In this document: positions 55,996 through 64,000 of the stretch, piece after piece
How the letters are laid out: each line of letters starts with the position of its first letter
How positions within the stretch are numbered: the stretch's first letter is position 1
Assembly: GCA_023548195.1 (NCBI GenBank)
Contig: JAJHZJ010000577.1
Span: 1,170,574 to 1,234,573, forward strand
Reading direction: 5' to 3'
Length of the DNA: 64,000 nucleotides
From: Bettongia penicillata ogilbyi
Lineage: Eukaryota > Chordata > Mammalia > Diprotodontia > Potoroidae
Notes under the pieces: generated by a model
What the model was told of the DNA's origin: nothing
The model's input: the letters and a program-made list of their open reading frames with translations, nothing else
Databases searched by the model: none
Translations under genes and position numbers: made by a program

Positions 55996-56138
55996 ATTTC
56001 TTTTTTTTTTCCTTTTTTTTTCATGGGAGGGAGGGGAGAGGCAATCAGGGCTAAGTGAGGTGCCCAGAACCCCATTTGAAATCAGGTCCTCCTGACTCCA
56101 AGGCTGGTGCTCTATCCTCTGTACCACCTCTGTACCAC
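55996..56138 (-). repeat. Mar1/WALLSI-type SINE, antisense
   Basis: Starts with the poly-T of its tail, then 'aggcaatcagggctaagtga', 'ggtgcccagaaccccatttg', 'aatcaggtcctcctgactcc', 'ggtgctctatcctctgtacc'. Confidence 0.8.
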
Positions 56139-56142
56139 CACA

Positions 56143-56174
56143 AAGTTACTTTGTGAAGTAACTATGGTAGACTT
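56143..56174. repeat. 32-bp direct repeat, first copy
   Basis: Identical to 56483-56514, 340 bp apart. It contains AGTTACTT-TGTG-AAGTAACT, a perfect 8-bp inverted repeat around a 4-base loop. Confidence 0.97.
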
Positions 56175-56194
56175 TATGTTAGCGATAAGACCCC

Positions 56195-56292
56195 AAAGGT
56201 CATTCTCCCTCTCCCTCTCTCCCCCTCTCTCTCTCCCTCTCCCTCTCTCTCTCTCATTTTCTCTTTTCTCTGCCTTTCTCTCTCCCTCTCTC
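56195..56292. repeat. (CT)n/(CCCT)n low-complexity run
   Basis: CT- and CCCT-rich microsatellite. The Arg/Glu-rich frame on the opposite strand is an artefact. Confidence 0.95.
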
Positions 56293-56482
56293 TGCTTCTT
56301 GCTCGCATCTCTGGATTCCTTCTTCTCACTGGCTCCACTGAGAGTCATAAATGAAAAGTCATTGCAGATGCTGCAATCTAAGTAAGGTAAACACTTCAGA
56401 TATTTCACTGGCTCGCCACATATTCCGAGTTAATTGATCTCTAATGCCTTTTCCAATTCTAATAGTTTTTCACTGTCTTCTG

Positions 56483-56514
56483 AAAGTTACTTTGTGAAGT
56501 AACTATGGTAGACT
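56483..56514. repeat. 32-bp direct repeat, second copy
   Basis: Perfect match to 56143-56174; flanking bases differ on both sides. Confidence 0.97.
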
Positions 56515-57575
56515 GCCACCTTGCTCATTAAAAAGGAGGAAAAGGACAAGGAGGGAAAAAAAGAACTTTTAAGCATTCAAAAAGATATATGGGAAACAGC
56601 AAGGTTTAACATTAGCCAAATTAATAAAGGGAACAAGGAACTGGGAACTCTGACACAGAGGATTCTTGGCATTAAAACCTATAACAGAGAAAGTTGCAGC
56701 AAGCAACCATTTAACTTTCTGTACTCTGGCCTTGACTGCCCTGCAGGTCTTACAGAAGTAATAATTTCTTAGGAAAAAAAAATAAAAGTCAGAATTTAAT
56801 TGGTTTTATGCAGGAAACTTCCTCTTGTGAGTTTTTTTTCTCTTTGAAAAGAAAAAGTAGGATATTAGCTTAACACCCTGAACCAAGAATGAGAGTGGTA
56901 AATGATGGGAAAAGCAGACTTCAATATTATTTCCTTACAGAAGCAGAAAGCTATAACAATTCCTTGAGATGTGTCAACCCAACAGGTCCCTGAATTGAAC
57001 ATTTCTAATGGAATGTTATTAGTTCTAGTTCTTGGACACTCTATTCTAAAATGCCAACAAGTAAGCTTCTTATCGCTAACAACAAGTGCCCTGGTGACAA
57101 ACTGGTCACAAAAATTAAGTCTGAAAAGCTCCAACGTGGAAAACCTCAAATAAGTCATTTTTCTTCTAAGGCAGAAAAATACCATTAAGAACATTCCATC
57201 AAATTACTGAATCTAGAGATAACAGGCATACTGTAGAGGTCTAAGCCGAACATCTATCTCAAGACAGATGTCTCCCTCCATTACCGTCAAGAAAAGCAAA
57301 AGACCAGTTTTTAAATGATACAAATATACATGATATACATGATATACAAATATACATGATCTACATGATACACATGCTACACGGATATGCATTGTTCATG
57401 AATGAACAAGTACATAGTATACATGTACACACAAATACACACAGATTTTTGATGCAGAAGACTGTCAGATACCCAATAGGGAGATAGTCACGTGCTGACA
57501 AAGATCAGCCCTGTGAACACAGAACCTACTACACTGCACGGAGCATGTATTTGTTTCTAATAGTATCATTATTAT
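56515..57575. other. Unique sequence with a small tandem patch
   Basis: No transposon is recognised. At 57315-57385 a 'tacatgata' motif is repeated irregularly. An 83-codon frame at 56521-56772 and a 109-codon minus frame at 56865-57194 have no recognisable domain. Confidence 0.4.
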
Positions 57576-57579
57576 TCTT

Positions 57580-57725
57580 CTTTCACAAATAAGTGATAAC
57601 ATTTAGGCTGAGAAAAGTTAAGCTGCTTGACTGTGCTCACACAGACAATTTCTGGACTGCATTCAAACTCAGGTCTTCCTGACTCTCAAGTTCAATGCTC
57701 TATTGACCACTCCAAGAATCTTTCC
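57580..57725 (-). repeat. MIR-type SINE, antisense
   Basis: 'gcattcaaactcaggtcttc', 'aatgctctattgaccactcc'. Confidence 0.7.
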
Positions 57726-57754
57726 CCTCATTTGATTTTCTACCGTTGTGACCT

Positions 57755-57865
57755 ACATTAGATTAAATAAGACCACATAAAATAATATTTGTAAAGCTCT
57801 CAGCACAGTTCCTGGTGCACAGTATGCATTTAATAATGCTATTCCCCTTCCTCTCCCTTCCCCCA
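57755..57865 (+). repeat. MIR-type SINE, 3' half
   Basis: 'taatatttgtaaagctctca', 'gcacagttcctggtgcacag', 'tatgcatttaataatgctat'. Confidence 0.7.
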
Positions 57866-58004
57866 ATTAGCTCTTCTCCCTGCACTTCTGGAAACTTGTT
57901 TTTAGACTGGTATTAAAGGATAATTCCTTGATCTTCCTCAACCGCCAGCCACCACAACTTAAAACCCCACACCTTCTTACTATTTCAGAGGAATAAAATG
58001 TCAT

Positions 58005-58160
58005 ATTTCTACTACCTTTATACAAATGACCCCCAAATACGTATTCCCAATACAGCCTCTCTCTCTAGAGCTCCAGTCCCACACCTTCAATAGTCTAGCA
58101 GGGTACCTATCTCCTCTTGAATGTTTGAATGGTAAATGGACTTAGAAGTTCTTCCATATT
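58005..58160 (+). mobile_element. L2 ORF2 fragment, sense
   Basis: 'caaatgacccccaaatacgt', 'ctctctagagctccagtccc', 'ctatctcctcttgaatgttt'. Confidence 0.5.
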
Positions 58161-58923
58161 TCAGTGCAGGCCCTGCACATGGGCTGTTGTGTCCCCCAAG
58201 TGAACTCGAATCATGAAGACATGATAAATCCCACACAAACATGGAACACCTGCTGCCTTGAGAATCTAGCCAGTTCTCCAAGGAACTCCATCGTGAGGTT
58301 ACCCTCTCAATGGAGAACACATAGGATATTTGGCAACTAGCCTCTTTGATGGCAGTCAGCATTCTTGGTTTGGAAAGGTTTATTAGGTTTCTGTTCTGAG
58401 GAGAACTCTGGCGTCTCATCCATGGAGATGACACTCTGCCTGGGACCCCTTGCTCCCAATTCAGGACTTGAAAGCTGTATCCTGGGATTCCCCAGCTGAG
58501 AAAATTCAGGAGTTGTTGCCTCCCTTATGATGTTTTTCTATTTCCTCTTATATGTATATTAATATTGCTAAAATTATATTAGTATTAGGATATGTTTATT
58601 ATTGCTGCTATAGCTCTAAACTGTCCATGCATTTGCCTTTTCAGTAAATCAATAAAATATCCAGCTTCTTCTTCTCAAGGGTGTCTTATTGTAGGTGCAA
58701 ATCCAAGCCATAAATTTTCTTAATCATACAATGTTCTACCAAAAGCCAGCACCTTAAATGTGACATCCCAAACCAAACATCACGTTTGGCCCGGTGTAAG
58801 CTCTTCTCCCTAACTTCCTTCTTTCTGGTAATAGAACCAGCACTCTCATAATCAGCAAGGCTCTCAGACTTAGTGCCACGTTGGACCATTCTTTGGACTT
58901 TGCCTTCCTCCATTCAGTTCACT
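58161..58923. other. Unassigned, possible LTR
   Basis: Unlike its flanks. It has an AATAAA signal near 58649 followed by a GT-rich stretch, as in an LTR, but no clear TG..CA ends or duplication. Open frames at 58087-58434 and 58686-58913 (minus) show no known domain. Confidence 0.3.
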
Positions 58924-58936
58924 GCCAAGTCCTTTC
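58924..58936. repeat. Target-site duplication of the L1 at 58937, left
   Basis: GCCAAGTCCTTTC; identical copy at 59435-59447. Confidence 0.9.
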
Positions 58937-59434
58937 TTCTTCTTCTTCTTCTTTTTCAACTTTTTAAATTAAATTTATTTTATTTGCAATTGAGGGAAAA
59001 AAATAGGCATTTCTGTAACAGTAAAATATAAAAGATGATTACACATGAAACTGCAAATCTACCAAGCACAACCTGCTATTCCCTTTAAATACACCATAAA
59101 CTGATCTTGTAAATTTCTTTTTTTTCCCTTTTTTCTTCCCTCCCCTTGTCTCCTGCCATAGACATGGCTATCATTAAATATAAATAGGTGCATGTATTCT
59201 ATACATACTTCTATTCATCAGTTCTTCCTCTGGATGCAGAGAGTGTCTTTCTTCACATATCCTTTATTTTTAATTTGTGTATTTAAAATAGTCAAAATGA
59301 CTTAGTCTCTCAAAGTTATTCTTAAAACAATATTGTTGCTACTATACAGAATATTCCCTCGGTTCTGCTCACTTAGCTTTTCCTCATTTCATGCAAGTCT
59401 TTCCATGCCTTTCTAAGATCACTAAGCTCACTGA
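58937..59434 (-). mobile_element. 5'-truncated L1-type insertion with a GAA-rich tail
   Basis: Minus-strand insert with a perfect 13-bp target-site duplication. Its tail appears on the plus strand as TTC repeats and poly-T, then 'ttaaatttattttatttgca'. Internal landmarks ('tctggatgcagagagtg', 'ggttctgctcacttagc', 'tgcaagtctttccatgcct') match an antisense LINE-1 3'UTR/ORF2 end of a subfamily different from the others here. Confidence 0.8.
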
Positions 59435-59447
59435 GCCAAGTCCTTTC
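59435..59447. repeat. Target-site duplication of the L1 at 58937, right
   Basis: GCCAAGTCCTTTC, perfect match to 58924-58936. Confidence 0.9.
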
Positions 59448-59699
59448 CACAATACTTCAACAACTTCTTAAATCTATCCCTACCTAAATCAATGAAGGTA
59501 CTAGAGAAGACACAGCCACACACTTCCATCCTCACGACAGAAAGGTGGAGTACTTCTAGGCCAGACTATCATACAGATTGTCAGGCAAGGTTTCTTTGTG
59601 GAAAGTTTTTGCTTATTACTTTTTTTTTTTATTTCAAGACACAATTTAATCTGGAGGGAGATGAATGAGAAATAACTATAAGACAAAGACAAAAGCCAC

Positions 59700-59925
59700 C
59701 AATAAAACATTTAAAAGAAAATATTTCCCTTCCTCTCTGTTTTCACTGGCACCCACCCCCCAATTCTGACCTTCATTAAACTAGACCACTTCAATAACCA
59801 TCTTACTATTATTTCCACTTACCTGCCATGGATTTCTCCTCCCACTCAACTATGCAATAAAGGTCATATTATACAAGCAATAGGCATTTACTAAATGCTT
59901 AATGAATTGAAATGAATCAAACTGA
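59700..59925 (+). mobile_element. Possible L2 3'-end fragment
   Basis: The end 'aataggcatttactaaatgc' followed by 'ttaatgaattgaaatgaa' fits an L2 terminus; the upstream part is diverged. Confidence 0.4.
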
Positions 59926-60885
59926 TGAAGAGAAAACGAAAGAAAAGAGACCTGTATAAATGTCTAATGTATGAAGCAGCAGCAACTAGCTCTCTCTTCC
60001 ACTTTTCTAACAGTACAATGAGATAAAAGGGACCAAAATTGCAATACGAAAGAAAGCAATCAGGCATGAAAAAGACCTCTCTGACTGTGAAGGCACTGAG
60101 ATAATAAACAGGTTAGCAGAGGAAGTGAAAAGATCTCCTCTGAATATTTTAAAGAACACAAGTGATTACCATATTTTTAGGTTGGTCCTACATATCAGAA
60201 TCATGGGGATGGATCAAATTTATATCCTCTTTATGTCCTCTTGTGTCTAATGACTCTGTGATGAGTATTCCAGTAAAAGGAAGCTTACTTTTTTTAAAAA
60301 AAAACTTCTTTTTCTGGAATGTGCATGGAACATGAAAGGGAGGGTATGGAATTTATTCTAATTTGGATTAATTGCTTATTGTTTTGTTTTTTGAATAAGA
60401 TCATATTCCAAAATAAGTGACCTTTTAACAAGAGACAATTCCATAAAAACAGTTAAAGTATTGGCAATATGGGTAAATGATAATCTGAGTTTCTAAATCT
60501 TCCACATTAAAATGTCTGAGAAAGAAAAATGAGCCAGGCTGCTTTTGCTCCTGACAACAATTACTATACATCTATTACTATGAAAACTCGATTAATTACA
60601 TTTGTTATATAACAATTTTAATTGACTATGATTGCACAAAGCACAAATTATTAAACTGTAAAAAAGGATAAGTTATTAAATCAAGAACAAAGAAAAAAGA
60701 ATACTCGAAGAGCTAAGTAGGGAAAAAAGTACAGATGTTCTTAAAATATGGAAATAACTTTAAAGCTTAAATAATGTTTTAAGGATTTCTATTTAAAAAG
60801 AAATATATAAGCATAATTACCAGTAGCCAATTTAGGCACTATGGAATGGAAATAAAATGTAAAGACACATCTGATCTAAAACTGA
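59926..60885. other. Unique sequence with a conserved-element candidate
   Basis: No transposon is recognised; 60520-60670 is discussed in findings. Confidence 0.4.
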
Positions 60886-60887
60886 TA

Positions 60888-61012
60888 GGTCCTAGAATTA
60901 CAGCCCTGGAAGGGATCCTGAGTAATCCAACCACTTTATTTCCCAAAGAATTGAGGCAAAGCCCTAGATCATTTGACTAGTAAGTCAGCTACAGAGCTGT
61001 CTCTGGTACAAT
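60888..61012 (-). repeat. THER/MIR-type SINE fragment, antisense
   Basis: 'ccctggaagggatcctgagt', 'aatccaaccactttatttcc', 'gactagtaagtcagctacag'. Confidence 0.7.
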
Positions 61013-61309
61013 TCACTTGGTTGCATCAAATTCTTACTAAGAAAGAGCATGCCACACAAAGACACTTCAGACTGCCTAGTACACACTCTCATAATAGAGA
61101 GATAATGTCCTTCTCAAGTTGTATTCACGTCTAGTTGTAAAATGCTACCCAGAACAGTGACCTGGGCTATAGCACAAGTCATAAATGTCTGGGAATTGCA
61201 CCAAAAAAGAGGGATTGTGGTGCTAAATATGCTGGCTCCTGAGTACATTTTGGGGATCTAAGGAGGGACACCCCTCTCCCAAGTAGTGTTCTCTAGTTGT
61301 GTGTCAGCT

Positions 61310-61470
61310 GCCATGTCTTAGAGCTAAGAGACTTGGAATGTGTCAATAACATACTGTGTGACCTTGGGTATGTCACTTACCCTCTTTAACTTCAGTTCTC
61401 TCATCTGTTAAATGAGAGATTGAACTAGATAATTTCTAGGTCTCTCCCAGCTCTAACTCTATGAATGGTG
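61310..61470 (+). repeat. THER/MIR-type SINE
   Basis: 'actgtgtgaccttgggtatg', 'gagagattgaactagataat', 'tctcccagctctaactctat'. Confidence 0.8.
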
Positions 61471-61474
61471 AGAT

Positions 61475-61625
61475 ACACAAAATTTAGTGACCTATCGTCA
61501 TTTTCCTCGCTGGTAAAATGGAGATAAAGTTGGCACCTACCTCACAGGGCTATTGTCAGGATCAACTGAGATAATAAAGTGCTCTACAAACCTTAAAGAA
61601 TAAATAAATGCTAGCTATTATTAGT
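61475..61625 (+). repeat. MIR-type SINE, 3' two-thirds
   Basis: 'aatggagataaagttggcac', 'ctacctcacagggctattgt', 'aatgctagctattattag'. Confidence 0.8.
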
Positions 61626-61858
61626 GGGCACCTCGGTGGTGCAATTGACTTGGGATCAAGAAGATTCATCTTCCTCAGTTCAAATCTGAAGCCAGGTTAC
61701 TGTGTGACCCCAAGCAAGTCACTTACCCCTGCTTGCCTCAGTTCCTCATCTGTAAAGTGAACTAAAGAAATGGCAAACACCTCCAGTCTCTTTGACAATA
61801 AAGACCTCAAAATGGAATCATGAAGAGTCAGACACGACTGAACAACCACTGTTATTAT
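61626..61858 (+). repeat. Mar1/WALLSI-type SINE
   Basis: 'gcacctcggtggtgcaattg', 'ctgtgtgaccccaagcaagt', 'cctcatctgtaaagtgaact', 'gaagagtcagacacgactga'. Third of three SINEs in a head-to-tail series. Confidence 0.9.
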
Positions 61859-62005
61859 TATCCAGGAAGTGGATGTGGCAGTGCTGTGCAATCTAAGGCT
61901 TTCACTGACCACTGATCTGGGATATAATAAGAAGGCTGGAGGCGAAAATGGCGTCAAAGATATTACCATTCCGTTGCTGAGGAAACGATCACCAAAAGTT
62001 TGCCT

Positions 62006-62019
62006 TAAATTGGGTATAG
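62006..62019. repeat. Target-site duplication of the L1 at 62020, left
   Basis: TAAATTGGGTATAG; partner TAAACTGGGTATAG at 62749-62762 (13 of 14). Confidence 0.9.
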
Positions 62020-62748
62020 GGCCCAAAGGGCTACAAAAATGTGCATGCCCTTTGACCCAGCAATATCACTTCTAGGACTGTATCCCCAAGAGATCATAAA
62101 AACGAGAAAGGGTCCCACATGTACAAAAATATTTACAGCAGCTCTCTTTGTGGTGGCTAAAAACTGGAAATCAAGGGGATGCCCATCAACTGGGTAATGG
62201 CTGAATAAATTATGGCATATGAATGTAATGGAACACTATTGCGCTAAAAGAAATGTTGAACAGGAGGACTTCGGAGAGGCCTGGAAAGACTTATATGATC
62301 TGATGCTGAGTGAAAGGAGCAGAGCCAGGAGAACTTTGTACATAGCAATAACCATAGTGTACAAGAGTTTTTTTCTGGTAGACTTGGAACTTCACTGCAA
62401 TGCAAGGACTTAAAAAAATTCCCAGTGTTCTTTTAAGGCAAAATGCCTTCCACATCCACAGAAAGAACTATGGAATTCAATCACAGAATGTAGCAGATCA
62501 TCTTCTTTTGTATTATATTTTGGTTTATTATATGGTTTCTCCCATTCATTTGAATTCTTCCACACAGCATGACTATAGTGAAAATGTATTTAATAGGAAT
62601 GTATGTGTAGAACCTATATAAAATTGCATGCTGTCTCAGGGAGGGATAGGAAAGGTAGGGGAGAGGGAGGGGGAAAAAAATCTAAGTTATATGGTAGTGA
62701 TTGTAAAATACCGAAAATAAATAAAACTAATAAAAAAATTTTAAAAAA
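62020..62748 (+). mobile_element. 5'-truncated L1 (ORF2 end and 3'UTR)
   Basis: Starts 'ggcccaaagggctacaaaaa' and shows the ORF2 C-terminus (open at 62219-62413: EHYCAKRNVEQEDFGEAWKDLY), then the 3'UTR ('gtatttaataggaatgtatg', GGGA-rich stretch) and an A-rich end. The 14-bp duplication with one mismatch, and close similarity to the 54421 copy, suggest a relatively recent insertion. Confidence 0.9.
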
Positions 62749-62762
62749 TAAACTGGGTATAG
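62749..62762. repeat. Target-site duplication of the L1 at 62020, right
   Basis: TAAACTGGGTATAG, one mismatch to the left copy. Confidence 0.9.
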
Positions 62763-63298
62763 CAAGACTCCTTTATTATATTACTTAAGTTTCCAGAACC
62801 TCTTCTTGAAAAAAAAAAAAAAAAAGCTCCTTCCTCCTGTCCAAAAAAGGAAACCTTCTCATATTCAATTTGCAAGCATCCAGGGATGAAATAACTACCC
62901 CGACGATGCTAAGCCGATTGTTCTGATTCTAAATAAGAGATCAGAATTTCCAGGAGGATCAGGCACTACTACTATTACTTCTTTCACTTCTCCTGGAGTT
63001 CTTAAAAGTGTAAAAAGTGGACCTGGGTCCTCTTGGACCTAGACTGATGGTATCCAGTTGCTTTCTCAGCAACTCAATCAGAGCTGATGAGACAGAGTAT
63101 TTATAGTTAATGGATGCGCTGTTTTTCATTCTGGTTTTTTGGGGGTTTTTGGAGGGGAGGGGGCTGTGGGGGGTAGCTAGGCTAAAAGATCTCTAAGTCC
63201 CATAGAGAGTTTGATGCTTTAGGAGCACACAAAAAGGATAAGTACAAACAATGAATATCAATGCAATCATACGGCTAAATATAATTTACTGCATTCAT
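62763..63298. other. No recognised element
   Basis: Poly-A run at 62811-62825. G-rich homopolymers at 63140-63175 have no assigned role. Confidence 0.4.
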
Positions 63299-63299
63299 T

Positions 63300-63480
63300 T
63301 CTAATGAGCCAACAAACATTCATTTTGAGTTCCTGATCAGTGAAAAGCACTGGCCTGATATTTCAGGGGATGCCAAGAAGGAGATTTGACTCCTGTTCTC
63401 CAGTTCCAGTAGGGGAAATCAGACATGTGTAGAAATAAACAGACTACAAATGTAACATAAAAATACAACAGATAAAAGAG
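63300..63480 (-). mobile_element. L2-like 3' end, antisense
   Basis: 'caacaaacattcattttgag', 'gaaaagcactggcctgatat', 'cagtaggggaaatcagacat'. Confidence 0.45.
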
Positions 63481-63569
63481 CATTGTTACGTTAGTTAAGA
63501 ATGGGAAAAAGGAGGAGCTGCAAGTTTTCCTTACAGAAAGAACACCATGAACAAGCTACAGATGCAGCA

Positions 63570-63666
63570 TTTTCAAGTCCACAAAGTACTTCACAAGCAT
63601 TATCTCATTGGGTTCTCACCCACGCTGGGAGGGAAGTGCTATTATCAGACCTATTTTATAACTGAG
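63570..63666 (-). repeat. MIR-type SINE fragment, antisense, cut by an LTR
   Basis: 'cacaaagtacttcacaagca', 'ttatctcattgggttctcac', 'ggaagtgctattatcagacc', 'tattttataactgag'. It stops abruptly at 63666 where the LTR begins. Confidence 0.75.
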
Positions 63667-64000
63667 TGTGGGACCTAAGGAAGTTCTGTTGTCTACATCA
63701 CTAGGTGATAAGGGTTGTGACCTAGCATAGACAGGTTAACTAATGCGCAGTACCAAGGAGCTGTGTGAGGAAGGGCCTATCAGAGAGGAGAACATGGAGT
63801 CCCATGGCCATGGGATGGTGTCACAGGAGAGTCAAAGTTCAGAAAGCAGTATAAGAAGCCCCATCTTCCTACACGTGTTGTAGTCTTCCTGCAACCTTAC
63901 TAGGGAGGCTCCCTGTCCATTCAAGGGGGAGTGGATGTAAAGATTAATAAAGGCTTTCCTGATCTCACAACAGGTAGTGTTCTTTATTTAAGGTGAGCAT
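63667..64000 (+). mobile_element. LTR of an endogenous retrovirus, runs off the window
   Basis: Starts TGTGGGACCTAAGG where the MIR homology ends. It has a TATA-type box (gtataagaag, 63849-63858), an AATAAA signal (63946-63951) and a GT/T-rich stretch after it ('ggtagtgttctttattt'). A perfect 16-bp palindrome TCCCATGGCCATGGGA lies at 63800-63815. The window ends at or just before the LTR end ('gtgagca'). Whether a provirus follows cannot be seen. Confidence 0.75.

Noticed and set aside
56112..56408. 98-codon Arg/Glu-rich minus-strand frame
   Set aside because: Reads through the CT microsatellite.

Overview
The window looks like non-coding, AT-rich DNA from a mammal, most likely a marsupial. 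The evidence is the repeats: LINE-1 3' ends that run from the last part of ORF2 through a GGGA-rich stretch into an A-rich end, tRNA-derived SINEs of the marsupial type (Mar1/WALLSI-like, beginning 'agctaggtgg.gcaatgga'), very many L2 and MIR/THER fragments, half-L1 (HAL1) elements, an RTE/BovB-type fragment, a Tigger DNA transposon and several LTRs. I find no host protein-coding exon I can defend, no rRNA or tRNA gene, no CRISPR array and no operon. Nearly every long open frame lies in, or antisense to, a transposon. Family names come from recognising the sequence, not from a database search.

Layout. 0.2-2 kb: a Tigger-type DNA transposon split by a truncated L1. 2-5 kb: mostly unique sequence with MIR pieces. 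5.5-10.1 kb: an old, near full-length L1 with SINE and microsatellite insertions. 10.1-12 kb: L2 and MIR. 12.2-14.9 kb: a second old L1 with an internal AT-rich microsatellite. 15.7-16.9 kb: simple repeats and a putative LTR. 17-27 kb: L2/MIR fragments in both orientations, a 67-bp tandem repeat at 22 kb, and unique sequence. 26.6-31.1 kb: an antisense L2 interrupted by an L1, itself interrupted by HAL1 copy A. 31.3-37.4 kb: a SINE followed by HAL1 copy B, which is split by an opposite-strand, younger HAL1 copy C flanked by a perfect 15-bp target-site duplication. 38-43 kb: L2, an RTE/BovB fragment inside a SINE, and a 106-bp inverted repeat that is 99% identical between its arms. 43-46 kb: an antisense L1 with a solo LTR inserted (6-bp duplication). 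46-54 kb: SINE/MIR fragments, short tandem repeats and the least repetitive stretches, with candidate conserved non-coding segments. 54-63 kb: three L1 insertions, each with a recognisable target-site duplication, and SINE clusters. 63.7-64 kb: the start of an LTR that runs off the window.

The most notable content is the HAL1 group. All three copies carry a YY1-like 5' end and a single ORF1 (coiled coil, RRM, C-terminal domain). They have no ORF2, and their 3' modules are duplicated. They should depend on L1 ORF2 protein in trans. All three ORF1 copies are broken, so nothing here appears able to move on its own.
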